A stretch of DNA of 64,000 bases from JAFAGX01 sp035622175 (GTDB lineage: Bacteria > Acidobacteriota > Terriglobia > Terriglobales > Acidobacteriaceae), in contig DASPVV010000249.1 in the NCBI GenBank assembly GCA_035622175.1, forward strand, positions 1-64,000, written 5' to 3'. Below the pieces are notes generated by a model. It ran no database searches, had not been told where the DNA came from, and was given only the letters and a program-made list of their open reading frames with translations. A program made the translations under genes and the position numbers. Position 1 is the first letter of the stretch, and each line of letters begins with the position of its first letter. Shown in pieces: positions 45,745 to 55,375 of this stretch.

Positions 45745-46185
45745 ATGCTCGACCTGCGCAAGCCCTCGCCGATTTTCGCGTCGATGTTTCTCCTCTTCGC
45801 CTCAGTCTTGTGGGCGCAAAAGGATACCGGTGGCATTGCCGGAATCGTGACCGATCCAAGCGGTGCGGTGGTGGGCGGAGCCAAGGTTACGGTAACGGAC
45901 GTGGATCGCGGCATCAGCCTCACCACAACCACCAACAGCAATGGGGAGTATGTGGTTCGTCCGCTGAAGGTCGGCCGCTACAATGTGACCGTCGAACTCA
46001 AGGGCTTTAAGAGAACGGAAGTAGGCCCGGTCACGGTCGATGTCCAGTCTCGACCGCAAGTAAACGGGAGAGGTTGTTGGCGCGCTTACTTCTCGGCGGT
46101 GCAGATTTGTCTCCGCGTGGCGCGTTCCTGCGAACCCTTCTTGACCGCGGGCCGCCAGGCAGAGCCACAGCCGGAGATGTACTAA
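45745..46185 (+). pseudogene. Truncated Oar-like TonB receptor (N-terminal part only)
   Basis: The first ~105 residues are a signal peptide (FASMFLLFASVLWAQ) and a carboxypeptidase-regulatory domain (GGIAGIVTDPSGAVVGGAKV, GEYVVRPLKVGRYNVTVELKGF) ending VDVQSRPQVN, as in Oar-like receptors. Similarity ends at ~46055 and the remaining 40 residues are unrelated. The plug and barrel are absent. Its promoter is intact, so a short secreted protein may still be made. Confidence 0.75.
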
Positions 46186-46200
46186 GATCCACTCCTGGTC

Positions 46201-47742
46201 ATGGCGAATCTCGATATCCAGGCAGGCTGGGCCTACCACAACGCCACCAAGCATTCTCATCTCAGCGTCCGCACCAATCCACACTTCCTCGATTGGATGA
46301 ATCAACCCCTTCCGTTCAAGATCTATCCCAAACTGGAGCTCATTCCGCTTCCGCGAAGGTTTGAAGAAGCCGGGTTCCCCGCCCTTAAGGCGATAGCAGA
46401 AGGTCGCGGTCCGGCGAACGCTATTCCCGACCTTGAGAATTTGAGCCCACTGCTCTATTTTTCGGCGGGAATCACCCGGCGGCGCACCTGGAGCGGCGGC
46501 GAAATCTACTTCCGTGCGGCTGCATGTACCGGCGCACTCTATGAGATTGAGCTTTATCTCGCCTGTGCGAGTCTTCCCGGTCTGGAGGCAGGACTCTATC
46601 ATTACGCCGCGAACGAGTTCGGATTACGTAAGTTGCGTGCGGGCGACTTTCGTCGCGTCCTGGTGGAAGCGACGGCGTGCGAGTCTTCCCTGGTAGACGC
46701 ACCGGTGATCGTCATCTGCACCGGAACTTATTGGCGAAACGCTTGGAAATATCAGGAACGCACCTACCGTCATTTCGGTTGGGATAATGGCACGATCCTC
46801 GCCAACCTGCTGGCCATTAGCACCTCGCTGAAACTCCCCGCCAAAATTATCTGCGGTTTCGTCGATGATGCTGTGAATCGGCTGCTGGATGTCGAGCCCG
46901 AGCGTGAGGTGGCATTTTCGCTCATTCCCATCGGACGTGTCACAGATCCGCCCCCGCCTCCGCCGCACGAGGTGACGCCTCTCGGGCGCGAAACAGTCCC
47001 TCTATCGAGAAGGGAGGTAGACTATCCGGCCATGCGATCGATGCATGCAGCTTCTTCGCTGCTCTCGCCAGAAGATGTCGCGAGCTGGCGGGGAGGCGCG
47101 CTTGCGGCCAGGCTGAAAGAGCCTGCCGGTGAATTCATTTCTCTGCGGCCCCTCGGAGACACCGAAATCGTCCGCGATTCCACGGAGCAGGTGATTCTGC
47201 GTCGCGGCTCCACGCGCCAATTCGCACGCGCGCCCATCAGCTTCGTCCAACTCTCCACAATTCTCGATCGCTCTACGCGTGGGGTGTCGGCTGACTTTCT
47301 GGATCCTTTCGGTGCACAGCTCAATGATCTCTACTTGATCGTCAACGCCGTGGAAGGTCTTCCTTCCGGCTCGTACTTCTTCCATCGAGGACGACGAGGG
47401 TTGGAACTGCTGAAGGAAGGTGACTTTCGTAGCGAGGCGGGTGATCTCGGGCTGGAACAGGAACTGCCCGCCGACGCCAGTGTCGCGGTTTTCTTTCTTG
47501 CCGACCTAGAGTCAATCTTTGAGCGTTATGGGAACCGCGGATATCGAACCGTGCAGCTGGAAGCCGGCATCATCGGGGGGAAGCTTTATCTCGCAGCCTA
47601 TGCCCTGCATTTGGGCGCGAGCGGCCTCACTTTCTACGACGATGATGTGATCAGATTCTTCTCCCCACACGCTCGAGGAAAGAGTGCGGTGTTTCTCGTG
47701 GCCTTGGGCAAGAGCGCAAAACAAGGCCGGACCCGTGCATGA
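46201..47742 (+). CDS. Tandem SagB-type nitroreductase-fold protein
   Basis: A 513-residue protein with two nitroreductase-fold halves. The first (~1-255) has the SagB pattern (SAGITRRRTWSGGEIYFRAAA, LYEIELYLACASLPGLEAGLYHY, and the FMN-site stretch HFGWDNGTILANLLAI); the second (~290-513) reads RRGSTRQFARAPISFVQLS and AGIIGGKLYLAAYALHLGASGLTFYDD. SagB proteins are FMN-dependent dehydrogenases; some oxidise azolines in peptide natural products, others are of unknown use. No precursor peptide or cyclodehydratase gene is nearby, so a free-standing role is more likely. The stop overlaps the next ATG. Confidence 0.85.
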   Translation: MANLDIQAGWAYHNATKHSHLSVRTNPHFLDWMNQPLPFKIYPKLELIPLPRRFEEAGFPALKAIAEGRGPANAIPDLENLSPLLYFSAGITRRRTWSGGEIYFRAAACTGALYEIELYLACASLPGLEAGLYHYAANEFGLRKLRAGDFRRVLVEATACESSLVDAPVIVICTGTYWRNAWKYQERTYRHFGWDNGTILANLLAISTSLKLPAKIICGFVDDAVNRLLDVEPEREVAFSLIPIGRVTDPPPPPPHEVTPLGRETVPLSRREVDYPAMRSMHAASSLLSPEDVASWRGGALAARLKEPAGEFISLRPLGDTEIVRDSTEQVILRRGSTRQFARAPISFVQLSTILDRSTRGVSADFLDPFGAQLNDLYLIVNAVEGLPSGSYFFHRGRRGLELLKEGDFRSEAGDLGLEQELPADASVAVFFLADLESIFERYGNRGYRTVQLEAGIIGGKLYLAAYALHLGASGLTFYDDDVIRFFSPHARGKSAVFLVALGKSAKQGRTRA

Positions 47743-48008
47743 TGCGGCTTCGACGTTACCGAACCCTGCAACCACCGGATGAAGGGCGGTTGGTTCTGTT
47801 GAATTCGTGCAATTTCGACGGCTACGACCCGATCAGGATCAGTGAAGCCCCACCCATCGAGGTGCACATTGTTGCCAGCCGCGAGGAACCAGGCGGGATG
47901 GGAGAACCGGGCGTTCCGCCCATTGCTCCTGCAGTAGCGAACGCAATTTTTGCTGCTAGCGGCCGGCGCCGGCGGCGGCTCCCCTTGGATTTGAATCTTG
48001 GGGCTTGA
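47739..48008 (+). pseudogene. C-terminal fragment of a molybdenum hydroxylase large subunit
   Basis: 89 codons starting at an ATG that overlaps the SagB-type stop. The middle and end (SEAPPIEVHIVASREEPGGM, then GEPGVPPIAPAVANAIFAAS) are the C-terminus of isoquinoline 1-oxidoreductase/xanthine dehydrogenase type molybdopterin subunits, including the active-site Glu in GEPG. The remaining ~650 residues and the iron-sulfur subunit are missing, so it cannot be active; it is a relic, possibly still translated through coupling to the upstream gene. Confidence 0.78.
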
Positions 48009-48082
48009 TAAGGCACCGCAGGCTAGTCGCCTTTCCGGATGCGTCTTAGGGGCGTATCGCGACTCTTCCTTCAGAAAAGCGC

Positions 48083-50896
48083 TCAATGGGGGTGAGCGTT
48101 CAGCTCGTCGATCTTTTGCTTGAGCTGTTGAAGCTTCTGCCCAGCCTCCGCGAGCTTGCCTTCCGCCGTCAGTCGTTGATAGTCGGCCAGGTCTTGGGCG
48201 GCCCCGGCAACGAGCGCGTTCCGATCCGCTGCGGGGTTGGTGGAAGGGGCGGAGGCCGCTGCGCCTCGACCCGGTTCAGCCGGGTTCGCAGGGGCGCTTA
48301 ACGAAGAGGGCTCTCCGCCAAACAGGGACTTCATCGCCGACTCGAAGGTTGATCCATAGGCGAGCCGATCTTGCAGCGCGAGCACCACGAGACGCAACTC
48401 CGGCATCGGACTGCGCTCGGCCTGCAAGTAAATCGGCTCCGCGTAGAGGAGGGCGCGCCCGCACGGAATCACTAGCAGAGTTCCACGCCGCACGTGAGAG
48501 CCTTGCTGATTCCAAAGCGTCAATTGGGCGGACAACTGCGCGTTCTGATCGATTCGCGCTTCGATCTGCACGGGGCCGTTGACCAGCTTCGTTTTGGGGA
48601 AGTCGTACACTACCGACGTGCCATATTGCGGGCCGTCACTCCGACCAGCAATCCAGCCAATCAGATTGTCTCGATTGGCCGGCGTGAAGGGCAGAATAGC
48701 CACAAATTCGACCTCGGATTCGCCCGGTAGTTTCATCAGCACAAAGTTCGGCTCCATCGTTTGCGTCTTCTGATCACCGGATTCGTTCATCCCGACCTCG
48801 GAAGCGACGGTCCACAGATCCTCCCTGTTGTAAAACACCTCCGGATTTGTCATGTGATAAAGACCGTACACCGCCGCCTGCAGCTTGAGCAGCAATTCGG
48901 GGTAACGTACGTGTCTTCGCAGCCCCGGGGGCATGGCTGCCGCATCCCTAAAGAGGGAGGGGAACATTTGCCGATACGCCCTAAGGATAGGGTCTTGCGC
49001 GTCAAACACGTAGAAGGTGGTGGTCCCGTCGTAGGCATCGATGACCACCTTGACGCTGTTGCGGATGTAGTTCATGAGGTTGTCGCCGAGAGCATAGTGG
49101 CTTGCGTAGGGGTAGCTGTCGGAGGTAGTGAAAGCATCCATCATCCATGACAACCGTCCATCGTCGCCAATCACCATGTATGGATCCGGTTCATAGAAGA
49201 GAAAGGGCGCCAGCTCCGAGGTGCGTTCGCGCACGTTGCGACGCATCAGCAACCGGCTTTGCGGGCTGATATCGTCGCTAAACGGCAGTTTCGCCAAGTC
49301 CCCTTGGTCAAACGCGATGAGAATACGCCGGAGGAATCCCCCCAGCTGGATGCCGCCGTTGCCCTCATAGGACGTCAGGTTGTTGGTCTGGCCCTGCGGA
49401 TAGTTGAATTCCTGCTGTCGCGTCTTTACGTATACGTCGGTGTCGGTCAGCTCGCCGAAATAAATCTCTGGACGGGTTATCGCAATACTCTTCACTGTGC
49501 TTTGCATCGGCATATTGAGGAGAATCAGCGTTGGCAGCCCTTCCGGCGTAAAGCCATTGACGGGATTCATGGTGACACCGTAGCCGTGGGTATAGATCAG
49601 CTTCTCATTGATCCAGTTGCGGCTGCTCTCTGGCAGCTTATCGACGCTCAGTTCACGGGTCGCGAGCATCACCTGACGCGTGGTGCCGTCGATCTCATAG
49701 CGATCGATGTCGATGTCGGGAAAGTCATAATAGGTCCGGATTTCCTGAATTTGACGCAGGGTGTCCTGGAGTGCGCGCCAGTCCCACAGCCGGATGTTTT
49801 GCAAGGTAGCTTGATTGTTCGCCGGGTCGGCCGCCTCGACCGTCGTGTCGGCGGGAAATTCCCGCTGCAAGACGGAGTTCAATCCAAAGGCCTGCCGCGT
49901 CAGGTCGATATTGTAGGCGATATAAGGCCGCTCGCGAACTAACTCGTTCGGCTTCACAATAAAGTTGCCGACGTACCAGCCGATTCCCTGAAGGATGAGA
50001 TAACAAACCGCGGCCGGAACGAGTGCGGCCGCCAGCCGGCTCAGGCGCGGTGGTGCGGCGACGTTCACGGCGGCAATGGCCGCGCCGAGAACGAGCGCAG
50101 CACAAACCACCAGCAGACCGGGAAGCGTGACATGCGCATCGGTGTAGGTGACCCCTTTAAAGATCGTATGCTCGTCAAACAAGGTCTCGAAACGGCTGAG
50201 ATAGACTCGCATCGCGAGGATGAGCAAGAAGCAGGCAAAGGCAATCGAGAACCCGCGCCAGGGCAACGGGAGGGAACCGCCGCGTCGGCCTGCGAACACG
50301 CGAATGCTGCCGGTAATGAGAATGAAGAAGAGGCCGATCCCGCAAGCAATCACGGCCAGCGTCAGCAGCCAGCCGGTGATAAATTGCCATGCCGGGAGGG
50401 TGAATAGATAGAAGGGCAACGGCTTGCTGAAGATCGGATCCACAACGCCACCTGGGGTGGACGGCGGTGCATACCAATACAGCGCGAATGTCGGCCATTC
50501 CGCCCTCGCACCGGCGCCGGTCGCCGCGGCAATGATCAGCAAGACCGCGAGCACGATGAGACTGAGGATGCGCTCGACCGGCAATTTCACCGACTGCCTG
50601 CCGATGAAAATGATGCCGCCGCTCGTTAAATCGGGCTGGTACGCCCGCCTCAGGGCCAGAAACCATCCGTACAGAGTGAGAAAGGTGGCCGCGAAAAATG
50701 CCGCAAAGACCCCCCACTGAAGGCTGAGTGTCTTTCGAAATACCTCTCCGTACCCGAGCGACCCGAACCAGAGGGCTTCGACGTAATACGACACCGCGGT
50801 GCGGCTGCCGAAGATGAAGATGGCAATCAAGGCAAGCATGAGCAGAAACCGGCGGCGCTGCGGCCGTCGCGGTCGCCACTCGATCGTCTCAGGCAT
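48083..50896 (-). CDS. UPF0182 family membrane protein
   Basis: A ~937-residue protein of the UPF0182 (COG1615) family. About seven transmembrane segments occupy residues ~15-300 (RRFLLMLALIAIFIFGS, LSLIVLAVLLIIAAATGAG, AWQFITGWLLTLAVIACGIGLFFIL). A large extracytoplasmic domain follows (RPYIAYNIDLTRQAFGL, HGYGVTMNPVNGFTPEGLP, MLATRELSVDKL), then an Ala/Pro-rich linker and a C-terminal coiled-coil (LAEAGQKLQQLKQKIDEL). The biochemical role is unknown. ATG codons at 50896 and 50905 are both possible; neither has a clear Shine-Dalgarno. Confidence 0.92.
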   Translation of the reverse strand: MPETIEWRPRRPQRRRFLLMLALIAIFIFGSRTAVSYYVEALWFGSLGYGEVFRKTLSLQWGVFAAFFAATFLTLYGWFLALRRAYQPDLTSGGIIFIGRQSVKLPVERILSLIVLAVLLIIAAATGAGARAEWPTFALYWYAPPSTPGGVVDPIFSKPLPFYLFTLPAWQFITGWLLTLAVIACGIGLFFILITGSIRVFAGRRGGSLPLPWRGFSIAFACFLLILAMRVYLSRFETLFDEHTIFKGVTYTDAHVTLPGLLVVCAALVLGAAIAAVNVAAPPRLSRLAAALVPAAVCYLILQGIGWYVGNFIVKPNELVRERPYIAYNIDLTRQAFGLNSVLQREFPADTTVEAADPANNQATLQNIRLWDWRALQDTLRQIQEIRTYYDFPDIDIDRYEIDGTTRQVMLATRELSVDKLPESSRNWINEKLIYTHGYGVTMNPVNGFTPEGLPTLILLNMPMQSTVKSIAITRPEIYFGELTDTDVYVKTRQQEFNYPQGQTNNLTSYEGNGGIQLGGFLRRILIAFDQGDLAKLPFSDDISPQSRLLMRRNVRERTSELAPFLFYEPDPYMVIGDDGRLSWMMDAFTTSDSYPYASHYALGDNLMNYIRNSVKVVIDAYDGTTTFYVFDAQDPILRAYRQMFPSLFRDAAAMPPGLRRHVRYPELLLKLQAAVYGLYHMTNPEVFYNREDLWTVASEVGMNESGDQKTQTMEPNFVLMKLPGESEVEFVAILPFTPANRDNLIGWIAGRSDGPQYGTSVVYDFPKTKLVNGPVQIEARIDQNAQLSAQLTLWNQQGSHVRRGTLLVIPCGRALLYAEPIYLQAERSPMPELRLVVLALQDRLAYGSTFESAMKSLFGGEPSSLSAPANPAEPGRGAAASAPSTNPAADRNALVAGAAQDLADYQRLTAEGKLAEAGQKLQQLKQKIDELNAHPH

Positions 50897-51138
50897 TGCT
50901 CTCATCTGTTTTCACCGCACTTCCGTCTGGATTCTCGAGCAGACGGCATTGTACCCTGTCTGCCATTCGCCAGACCGCATCGGTTGACCGGACACGCCTT
51001 GGCACCAGGCCGGGTAGGAGCAGGGGAAGGGCTCACGTTGTAAGGGCCGGCCCGAGAAAGACTTCCTGCCGACTGCTTGGACCTCAGTTGGGCTGCCGCT
51101 CTGCCCAGACCAAGGTCGGACGAGGTGGCGCGTGCAAG

Positions 51139-51618
51139 TTAAGAGTGACGCGCAGAAGGTTGCCGCCATTGGGCTGCTGAAAACCGCCCGTGATCGATGC
51201 AGGAGCAATACCGCACGTCTTCTCCCGAAGGAGGCATGGGCAACAAGTATGCTCCCGGCCCGTGCGGCGATGGCGCATGGCCGGTGACTTTAACGTTCTC
51301 AAGCCAATAGTCGGCAGGGCTCTCATTCTTCGCGTCGGTTTCGACGACCACCACTTCTGCGGAAATGGAATCGCCGGCAGTCAGCTGGCTTAGCTCGGCC
51401 GAAGGCTTGATCTTGTAGGACATGGTCATGGCATCCATAAAGCCGGGGACGGCATTTCCATCGATCAAGGCCGTTTGGTCGGTGCTATCAATCGAAATGA
51501 CCCGACCCGTGAAGGGATAGCGCTTGGTTGTCGGCGGGTTGGAGCGATGGCATGACGAAAAAGCACCGAAAGAGACAAGAAGCATTAAAAGGCTTGCTAG
51601 GATGGAGGGGCATTTCAT
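51139..51618 (-). CDS. Copper-binding CusF-like lipoprotein
   Basis: A 159-residue lipoprotein. Signal and lipobox (LLVSFGAFSSC, Cys23) are followed by a CusF-like OB-fold domain, YPFTGRVISIDSTDQTALIDG and PGFMDAMTMSYKI (Met61, Met64, Met66 as metal ligands), then LTAGDSISAEVVVVETDAKNE and YWLENVKVTG. Such domains bind Cu(I) or Ag(I) in the periplasm, often beside SCO1 or efflux pumps; neither is here. The tail after residue ~120 is unusual (Cys-containing VRYCSCIDHG). A GTG four codons upstream is an alternative start. Confidence 0.8.
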   Translation of the reverse strand: MKCPSILASLLMLLVSFGAFSSCHRSNPPTTKRYPFTGRVISIDSTDQTALIDGNAVPGFMDAMTMSYKIKPSAELSQLTAGDSISAEVVVVETDAKNESPADYWLENVKVTGHAPSPHGPGAYLLPMPPSGEDVRYCSCIDHGRFSAAQWRQPSARHS

Positions 51619-51960
51619 TGGGTTGCTCACGACACACTCTAACTCGGGCGCAAACCACGTTGCCACACCGCCCCTCCTGTTTGCAATCCCGTCTTTGGGG
51701 AATTAGCAGGGCCGGTGGAACCGATGCAGATTTCCCGCGGCGAGGCATTCGCGGCGTACAGGCCTGAGATTGTGAACCCATTCCACCGTCTGCCACGGCG
51801 CGATGAAGAAGAAGCCGCAGCCGGACAGGTGCGATGAAGGCAGGGTGCATGTGGGTCAACGAAAACAACCAGGGAGCCGCCCGCGAGTTCATTGGATCAA
51901 CTCTCGAAACTCGAACCGAACTCCCGAAGCTCCGTTGATACACTAAAGTCTACCGCGTCT
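51619..51960. other. Divergent intergenic region
   Basis: A 342-base gap between the CusF-like gene and the aminotransferase gene. The frame of the latter can be extended to a TTG at 51892, but the ATG at 51961 fits the family. No promoter is obvious. Confidence 0.4.
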
Positions 51961-53100
51961 ATGCTCCCATGCCAGCGATCTCTCTTCGACATTCCTGCAG
52001 ACATCATTTATTTGAATTGCGCTTATATGTCTCCCCTGATGAAGCCGGCGTTCGAAGCCGGCGTTGCCGGTCTCGCCCGCAAATCGCATCCGTGGACCCT
52101 TACCGCCGACACATTCTTTACCCCTTCCGAAGCCTTCCGTGTGACCGCCGCTCAGCTCCTCGATTGTTCTCCCGATTGCGTGGCGATCGTTCCCTCGGCC
52201 AGCTATGGCGTGGCCACGGCCGCGCGCAATCTGCCGGTTCGCAAAGGACAGTGTATCCTCGTGCTCGACGAGCAATTCCCCTCCAACTATTACTCCTGGC
52301 AGCGGCTGGCCGCGGAGCGCGGCGCGGCCCTGAAGGTTATCCCCTGGCCGGAGAACGACGACTGGACCGCAGCCGTTCTCGACGGCCTGACCAACGAGGT
52401 CGCGATTGCCGCACTCCCCCACGTCCACTGGACCAGCGGCGGCAGTCTCGACCTGGTTCGCATTGGAGAGGAAAGCCGGCGATGCGGGGCAGGGCTAGTC
52501 CTCGACCTGACGCAGTCACTTGGAGCTCTTCCGTTCAGCGTGCGCGAGGTGCAGCCCGACTTCGCCGTTGCGGCCAGTTACAAGTGGCTGATGGGTCCAT
52601 ACACGACCGGGTTGCTCTACGTCGCGCCGCAATGGCAGAACGGCCTTCCACTCGAAGAAAACTGGATCCAGCGCGCAAATGCCCGGGATTTCAGCAACCT
52701 CATTCTCTACACCCCCGAATACGAAAGCGGCGCACGTCGTTTCGACATGGGAGAACGGTCAAACTTCGCCCTCGTCCCTGCCGCCGATCGGGCGATGCAG
52801 CAGATCCTGGCATGGAGTGTCGCCGAGATCTCAGAAGCTTGCGGTAGGCTGACTCGCCAGCTCGCAACCGCGGCTCCCGAGTTCGGATTCTCAACTCCAC
52901 CGGAGAAGCTGCGGGCACCTCACTATCTCTGCCTGAGAAGGAAATCCGGGATTCCGCCGGATTTGACCCATCTTCTAGCGCGAGAGAGGATTTTTGTCAG
53001 CGTGCGGGGCGACTCAGCCCGGGTGACGCCGCACGTCTACAACTCCGCCGACGATGTCGAGTGCCTCATCACATGCCTTCGCCGCATCACCGCGGCCTAG
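51961..53100 (+). CDS. Class V aminotransferase-fold PLP enzyme
   Basis: A 379-residue fold-type I PLP enzyme of the cysteine desulfurase/isopenicillin N epimerase group. DIIYLNCAYMSPLMKPAFEAG is the typical start; AIVPSASYGVATAARNL binds the phosphate; LVLDLTQSLGALPF carries the ring-stacking Asp/Gln; PLP Lys208 is in AASYKWLMGPYTTGLLY. No active-site Cys loop typical of IscS is seen, so a lyase, epimerase or kynureninase-like reaction is more likely than sulfur transfer. It stands alone and its substrate is unknown. Confidence 0.88.
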   Translation: MLPCQRSLFDIPADIIYLNCAYMSPLMKPAFEAGVAGLARKSHPWTLTADTFFTPSEAFRVTAAQLLDCSPDCVAIVPSASYGVATAARNLPVRKGQCILVLDEQFPSNYYSWQRLAAERGAALKVIPWPENDDWTAAVLDGLTNEVAIAALPHVHWTSGGSLDLVRIGEESRRCGAGLVLDLTQSLGALPFSVREVQPDFAVAASYKWLMGPYTTGLLYVAPQWQNGLPLEENWIQRANARDFSNLILYTPEYESGARRFDMGERSNFALVPAADRAMQQILAWSVAEISEACGRLTRQLATAAPEFGFSTPPEKLRAPHYLCLRRKSGIPPDLTHLLARERIFVSVRGDSARVTPHVYNSADDVECLITCLRRITAA

Positions 53101-53427
53101 CCCCCCCTGAAGTTTGCCCGAATCGGAAGGATGATTTCGGCGCCGCACGCAACCTCAATGACCTCAGTCTATCCAGAGTTCTTTTCGAACGTTGGGGTTG
53201 ACCGGCGATTTCGAGCCAGGCCTAGCATACAGAGTGGCGGCGTTTTTGCTCGGCCGTTCGTTTTGGCTGCCCCTGTAGGCAATCCTGGGTCCCGATGGGA
53301 CACCAGTTGAGACATTGTTCGCACGGCTGCTGTTGTGCACTGGGACGCACCCTTCTGATTAACCTCTGTCACAGCTTTTTAACGCAACGTTCATCGCCCC
53401 GCAACCAACCTCCACTATTGCCTTATT
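53101..53427. other. Intergenic region
   Basis: A 327-base gap before the OlsF-like gene. A TTGACC is present at ~53197 but its best -10 candidate is badly spaced. I see no gene. Confidence 0.4.
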
Positions 53428-55224
53428 ATGCCTATCACCAGTCTTACAGAAGCGTCCCAGGAACTGGCATCGCCACCGCCGAAGACTCCCCAGCTGTTCC
53501 GGCGGTTGTCGGCCATCGAGCGAGTGCGCGAGTTATATCAGCGAGCGCAGCAGCCGGTGAACCGGTCGATTCTCGAGAATGTTCTGACTGGGATGCGAGT
53601 CCAGTATCAAGTAACGGAATCCGACTGGGCACGAGTTCCTACCAAGGGCGCCGCGATCGTCACTGCCAATCATCCCTTTGGCCTGCTCGACGGTGCGATT
53701 CTGGGAGCCCTGCTGACCCGGGTGCGAACGGACGTAAAGATTCTGACGAACTTCATGTTGGCTGGAATCCCGGAATTGCGCGAACACTGCATCTTCGTCG
53801 ATCCATTCGGGGGCAGCGATTCGGTGGCGCGAAACTGGGCGGGGGTGCGCAAGGCCATGGATTGGCTTGCGGTGGGCGGCATGCTGGTGGTCTTTCCGGC
53901 CGGCGAGGTTTCGCACCTGCGGCTGCAGGACTTCGGAATCGCGGACCCACCATGGAATTCCATGGTGGCGCGTCTGGCAAGTAAGACGAGCGCCGTCGTC
54001 GTGCCCGTGTTTATCGCCGGACACAACAGCGCGACTTTCTTGGCCTTGGGTCTCATGCATCCGCGGCTTCGAACCGCGTGGCTGCTGAACGAGTTTTTGC
54101 AACAGACGGGCAAAACCGTGGAAGTGCGTGTCGGACACCGGATCTCGCCCGAGATCCTCGGCAGCCTTGGCTCCGATCGTGAAGCCGCCACTTATCTACG
54201 CTGGCGCACCTACGTCTTAGCACAACGCGGACGTACCCCGGGGAGCCGCATACCATCAGCGCTGCTATCACGGAAAACCCTGCCCCTCGCCGCGGCGATT
54301 CCCACCGGAAGTCTGGTTCGCGATCTGCAAAAGCTGGGGCCCGACCGCTGTCTTTGGGAGGATGGCGAGTTTGCTTTTTACATCGGCAAAGCACGCGAAT
54401 TTCCCGCGGTGATGCTCGAGATTGGACGCCTCCGCGAACTTACGTTCCGCCAAGCCGGCGAAGGTACAGGCGGGGGCAGCGACCTCGATCAATTCGATTA
54501 CTACTACACTCACTTCGTACTGTGGAACAAGACCAAGCGTGAAATCGTGGGCGCGTACCGGGTGGGCCTCACGACCCAAATTCTGCCCCAACTGGGCGTT
54601 CCCGGGCTCTATACCAGCACCTTGTTTCGCTATGACCCCCGGTTTTTCCCGTCGATCGGTCCGGCGATGGAACTCGGACGCTCCTTCGTGCATCCTGAGT
54701 ATCAGAAGCAGTACGCCCCCTTGCTGAACCTGTGGAAAGGCATTGGCAGGTATGTCGGCCGGCATCCGCGCTTTGCGGTTCTTTTTGGAGCAGTCAGCAT
54801 CAGCCAACGTTACAACCGCCTCTCGCGGGAGTTGATCTTTCGCTTCTTTCAGAACCAGGGAAAAAATGACGGGCTCGCGAGGCTGGTCGCCCCGCGCAGT
54901 CCCTTCCATCCCCGCCCTGTCCTGCCAGCGATCGGGGATGGATTCTGTCGCAGTATTCGGCATCTCGATCATCTGGCTGATCCCATCGCTGACATCGAGA
55001 ACGATGGCAAGGGAATCCCTATTTTGGTCAAACACTACACAAAATTGGGGGGACGCATGCTCAGCTTCAACCTGGACCGGAACTTCTCGAACGTACTCGA
55101 TGGACTGGTGCTGGTTGACCTGCGGCGTTCGGATCCCGCGCTGCTTGCGCGTTACATGGGCAAAGCTGACCTCACAGCCTTCATTCGTCATCATGGCTTG
55201 CACGGCGCAGCAGAGGTCAGCTAG
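53428..55224 (+). CDS. OlsF-like bifunctional acyltransferase (ornithine lipid synthesis)
   Basis: A 598-residue fusion of two acyltransferases. Residues ~60-270 are PlsC/OlsA-like: NHPFGLLDGAIL holds the His/Asp motif, FVDPFGG and VVFPAGEVSH are the acyl-acceptor and EGTRS-like motifs. Residues ~320-590 are OlsB-like GNAT/hemolysin type: FYIGKAREFPAVMLEIGRLR, DYYYTHFVLW, ELGRSFVHPEYQKQYAPLLNLWKGI. This order matches OlsF, which makes lyso-ornithine lipid with its C-terminal half and acylates it again with its N-terminal half. The amino acid used cannot be told from sequence. It acts at the inner membrane face. Confidence 0.82.
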   Translation: MPITSLTEASQELASPPPKTPQLFRRLSAIERVRELYQRAQQPVNRSILENVLTGMRVQYQVTESDWARVPTKGAAIVTANHPFGLLDGAILGALLTRVRTDVKILTNFMLAGIPELREHCIFVDPFGGSDSVARNWAGVRKAMDWLAVGGMLVVFPAGEVSHLRLQDFGIADPPWNSMVARLASKTSAVVVPVFIAGHNSATFLALGLMHPRLRTAWLLNEFLQQTGKTVEVRVGHRISPEILGSLGSDREAATYLRWRTYVLAQRGRTPGSRIPSALLSRKTLPLAAAIPTGSLVRDLQKLGPDRCLWEDGEFAFYIGKAREFPAVMLEIGRLRELTFRQAGEGTGGGSDLDQFDYYYTHFVLWNKTKREIVGAYRVGLTTQILPQLGVPGLYTSTLFRYDPRFFPSIGPAMELGRSFVHPEYQKQYAPLLNLWKGIGRYVGRHPRFAVLFGAVSISQRYNRLSRELIFRFFQNQGKNDGLARLVAPRSPFHPRPVLPAIGDGFCRSIRHLDHLADPIADIENDGKGIPILVKHYTKLGGRMLSFNLDRNFSNVLDGLVLVDLRRSDPALLARYMGKADLTAFIRHHGLHGAAEVS

Positions 55225-55338
55225 CCCGTCTTATTCGACCAATTTCCAGTCCTCAGGAAGCGCCCGATTCAACGATGGGCTGCTTTCGCAGCGCTCATCG
55301 CGATCCGAACCCGTCTGGCCGCAACGTGCCCCAGGCCA

Positions 55339-55370
55339 TTGACAGCATGATACCTTGTAGTGCATAGTAT
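55339..55370 (+). promoter_or_regulatory. Promoter and PadR operator candidate
   Basis: TTGACA at 55339-55344 is followed after 18 bases by CATAGT. An imperfect palindrome with ATAC/GTAT outer arms and TG/CA inner pairs covers 55350-55370, directly over the -10 region and six bases before the PadR ATG. The predicted start point falls at or next to that ATG, suggesting a leaderless or near-leaderless mRNA and autorepression by PadR. Confidence 0.5.
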
Positions 55371-55375
55371 GATGA

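Noticed and set aside
46201..47742. A thiazole/oxazole-modified peptide cluster based on the SagB-type gene
   Set aside because: No precursor peptide, cyclodehydratase (SagC/D-like) or transporter gene is nearby.
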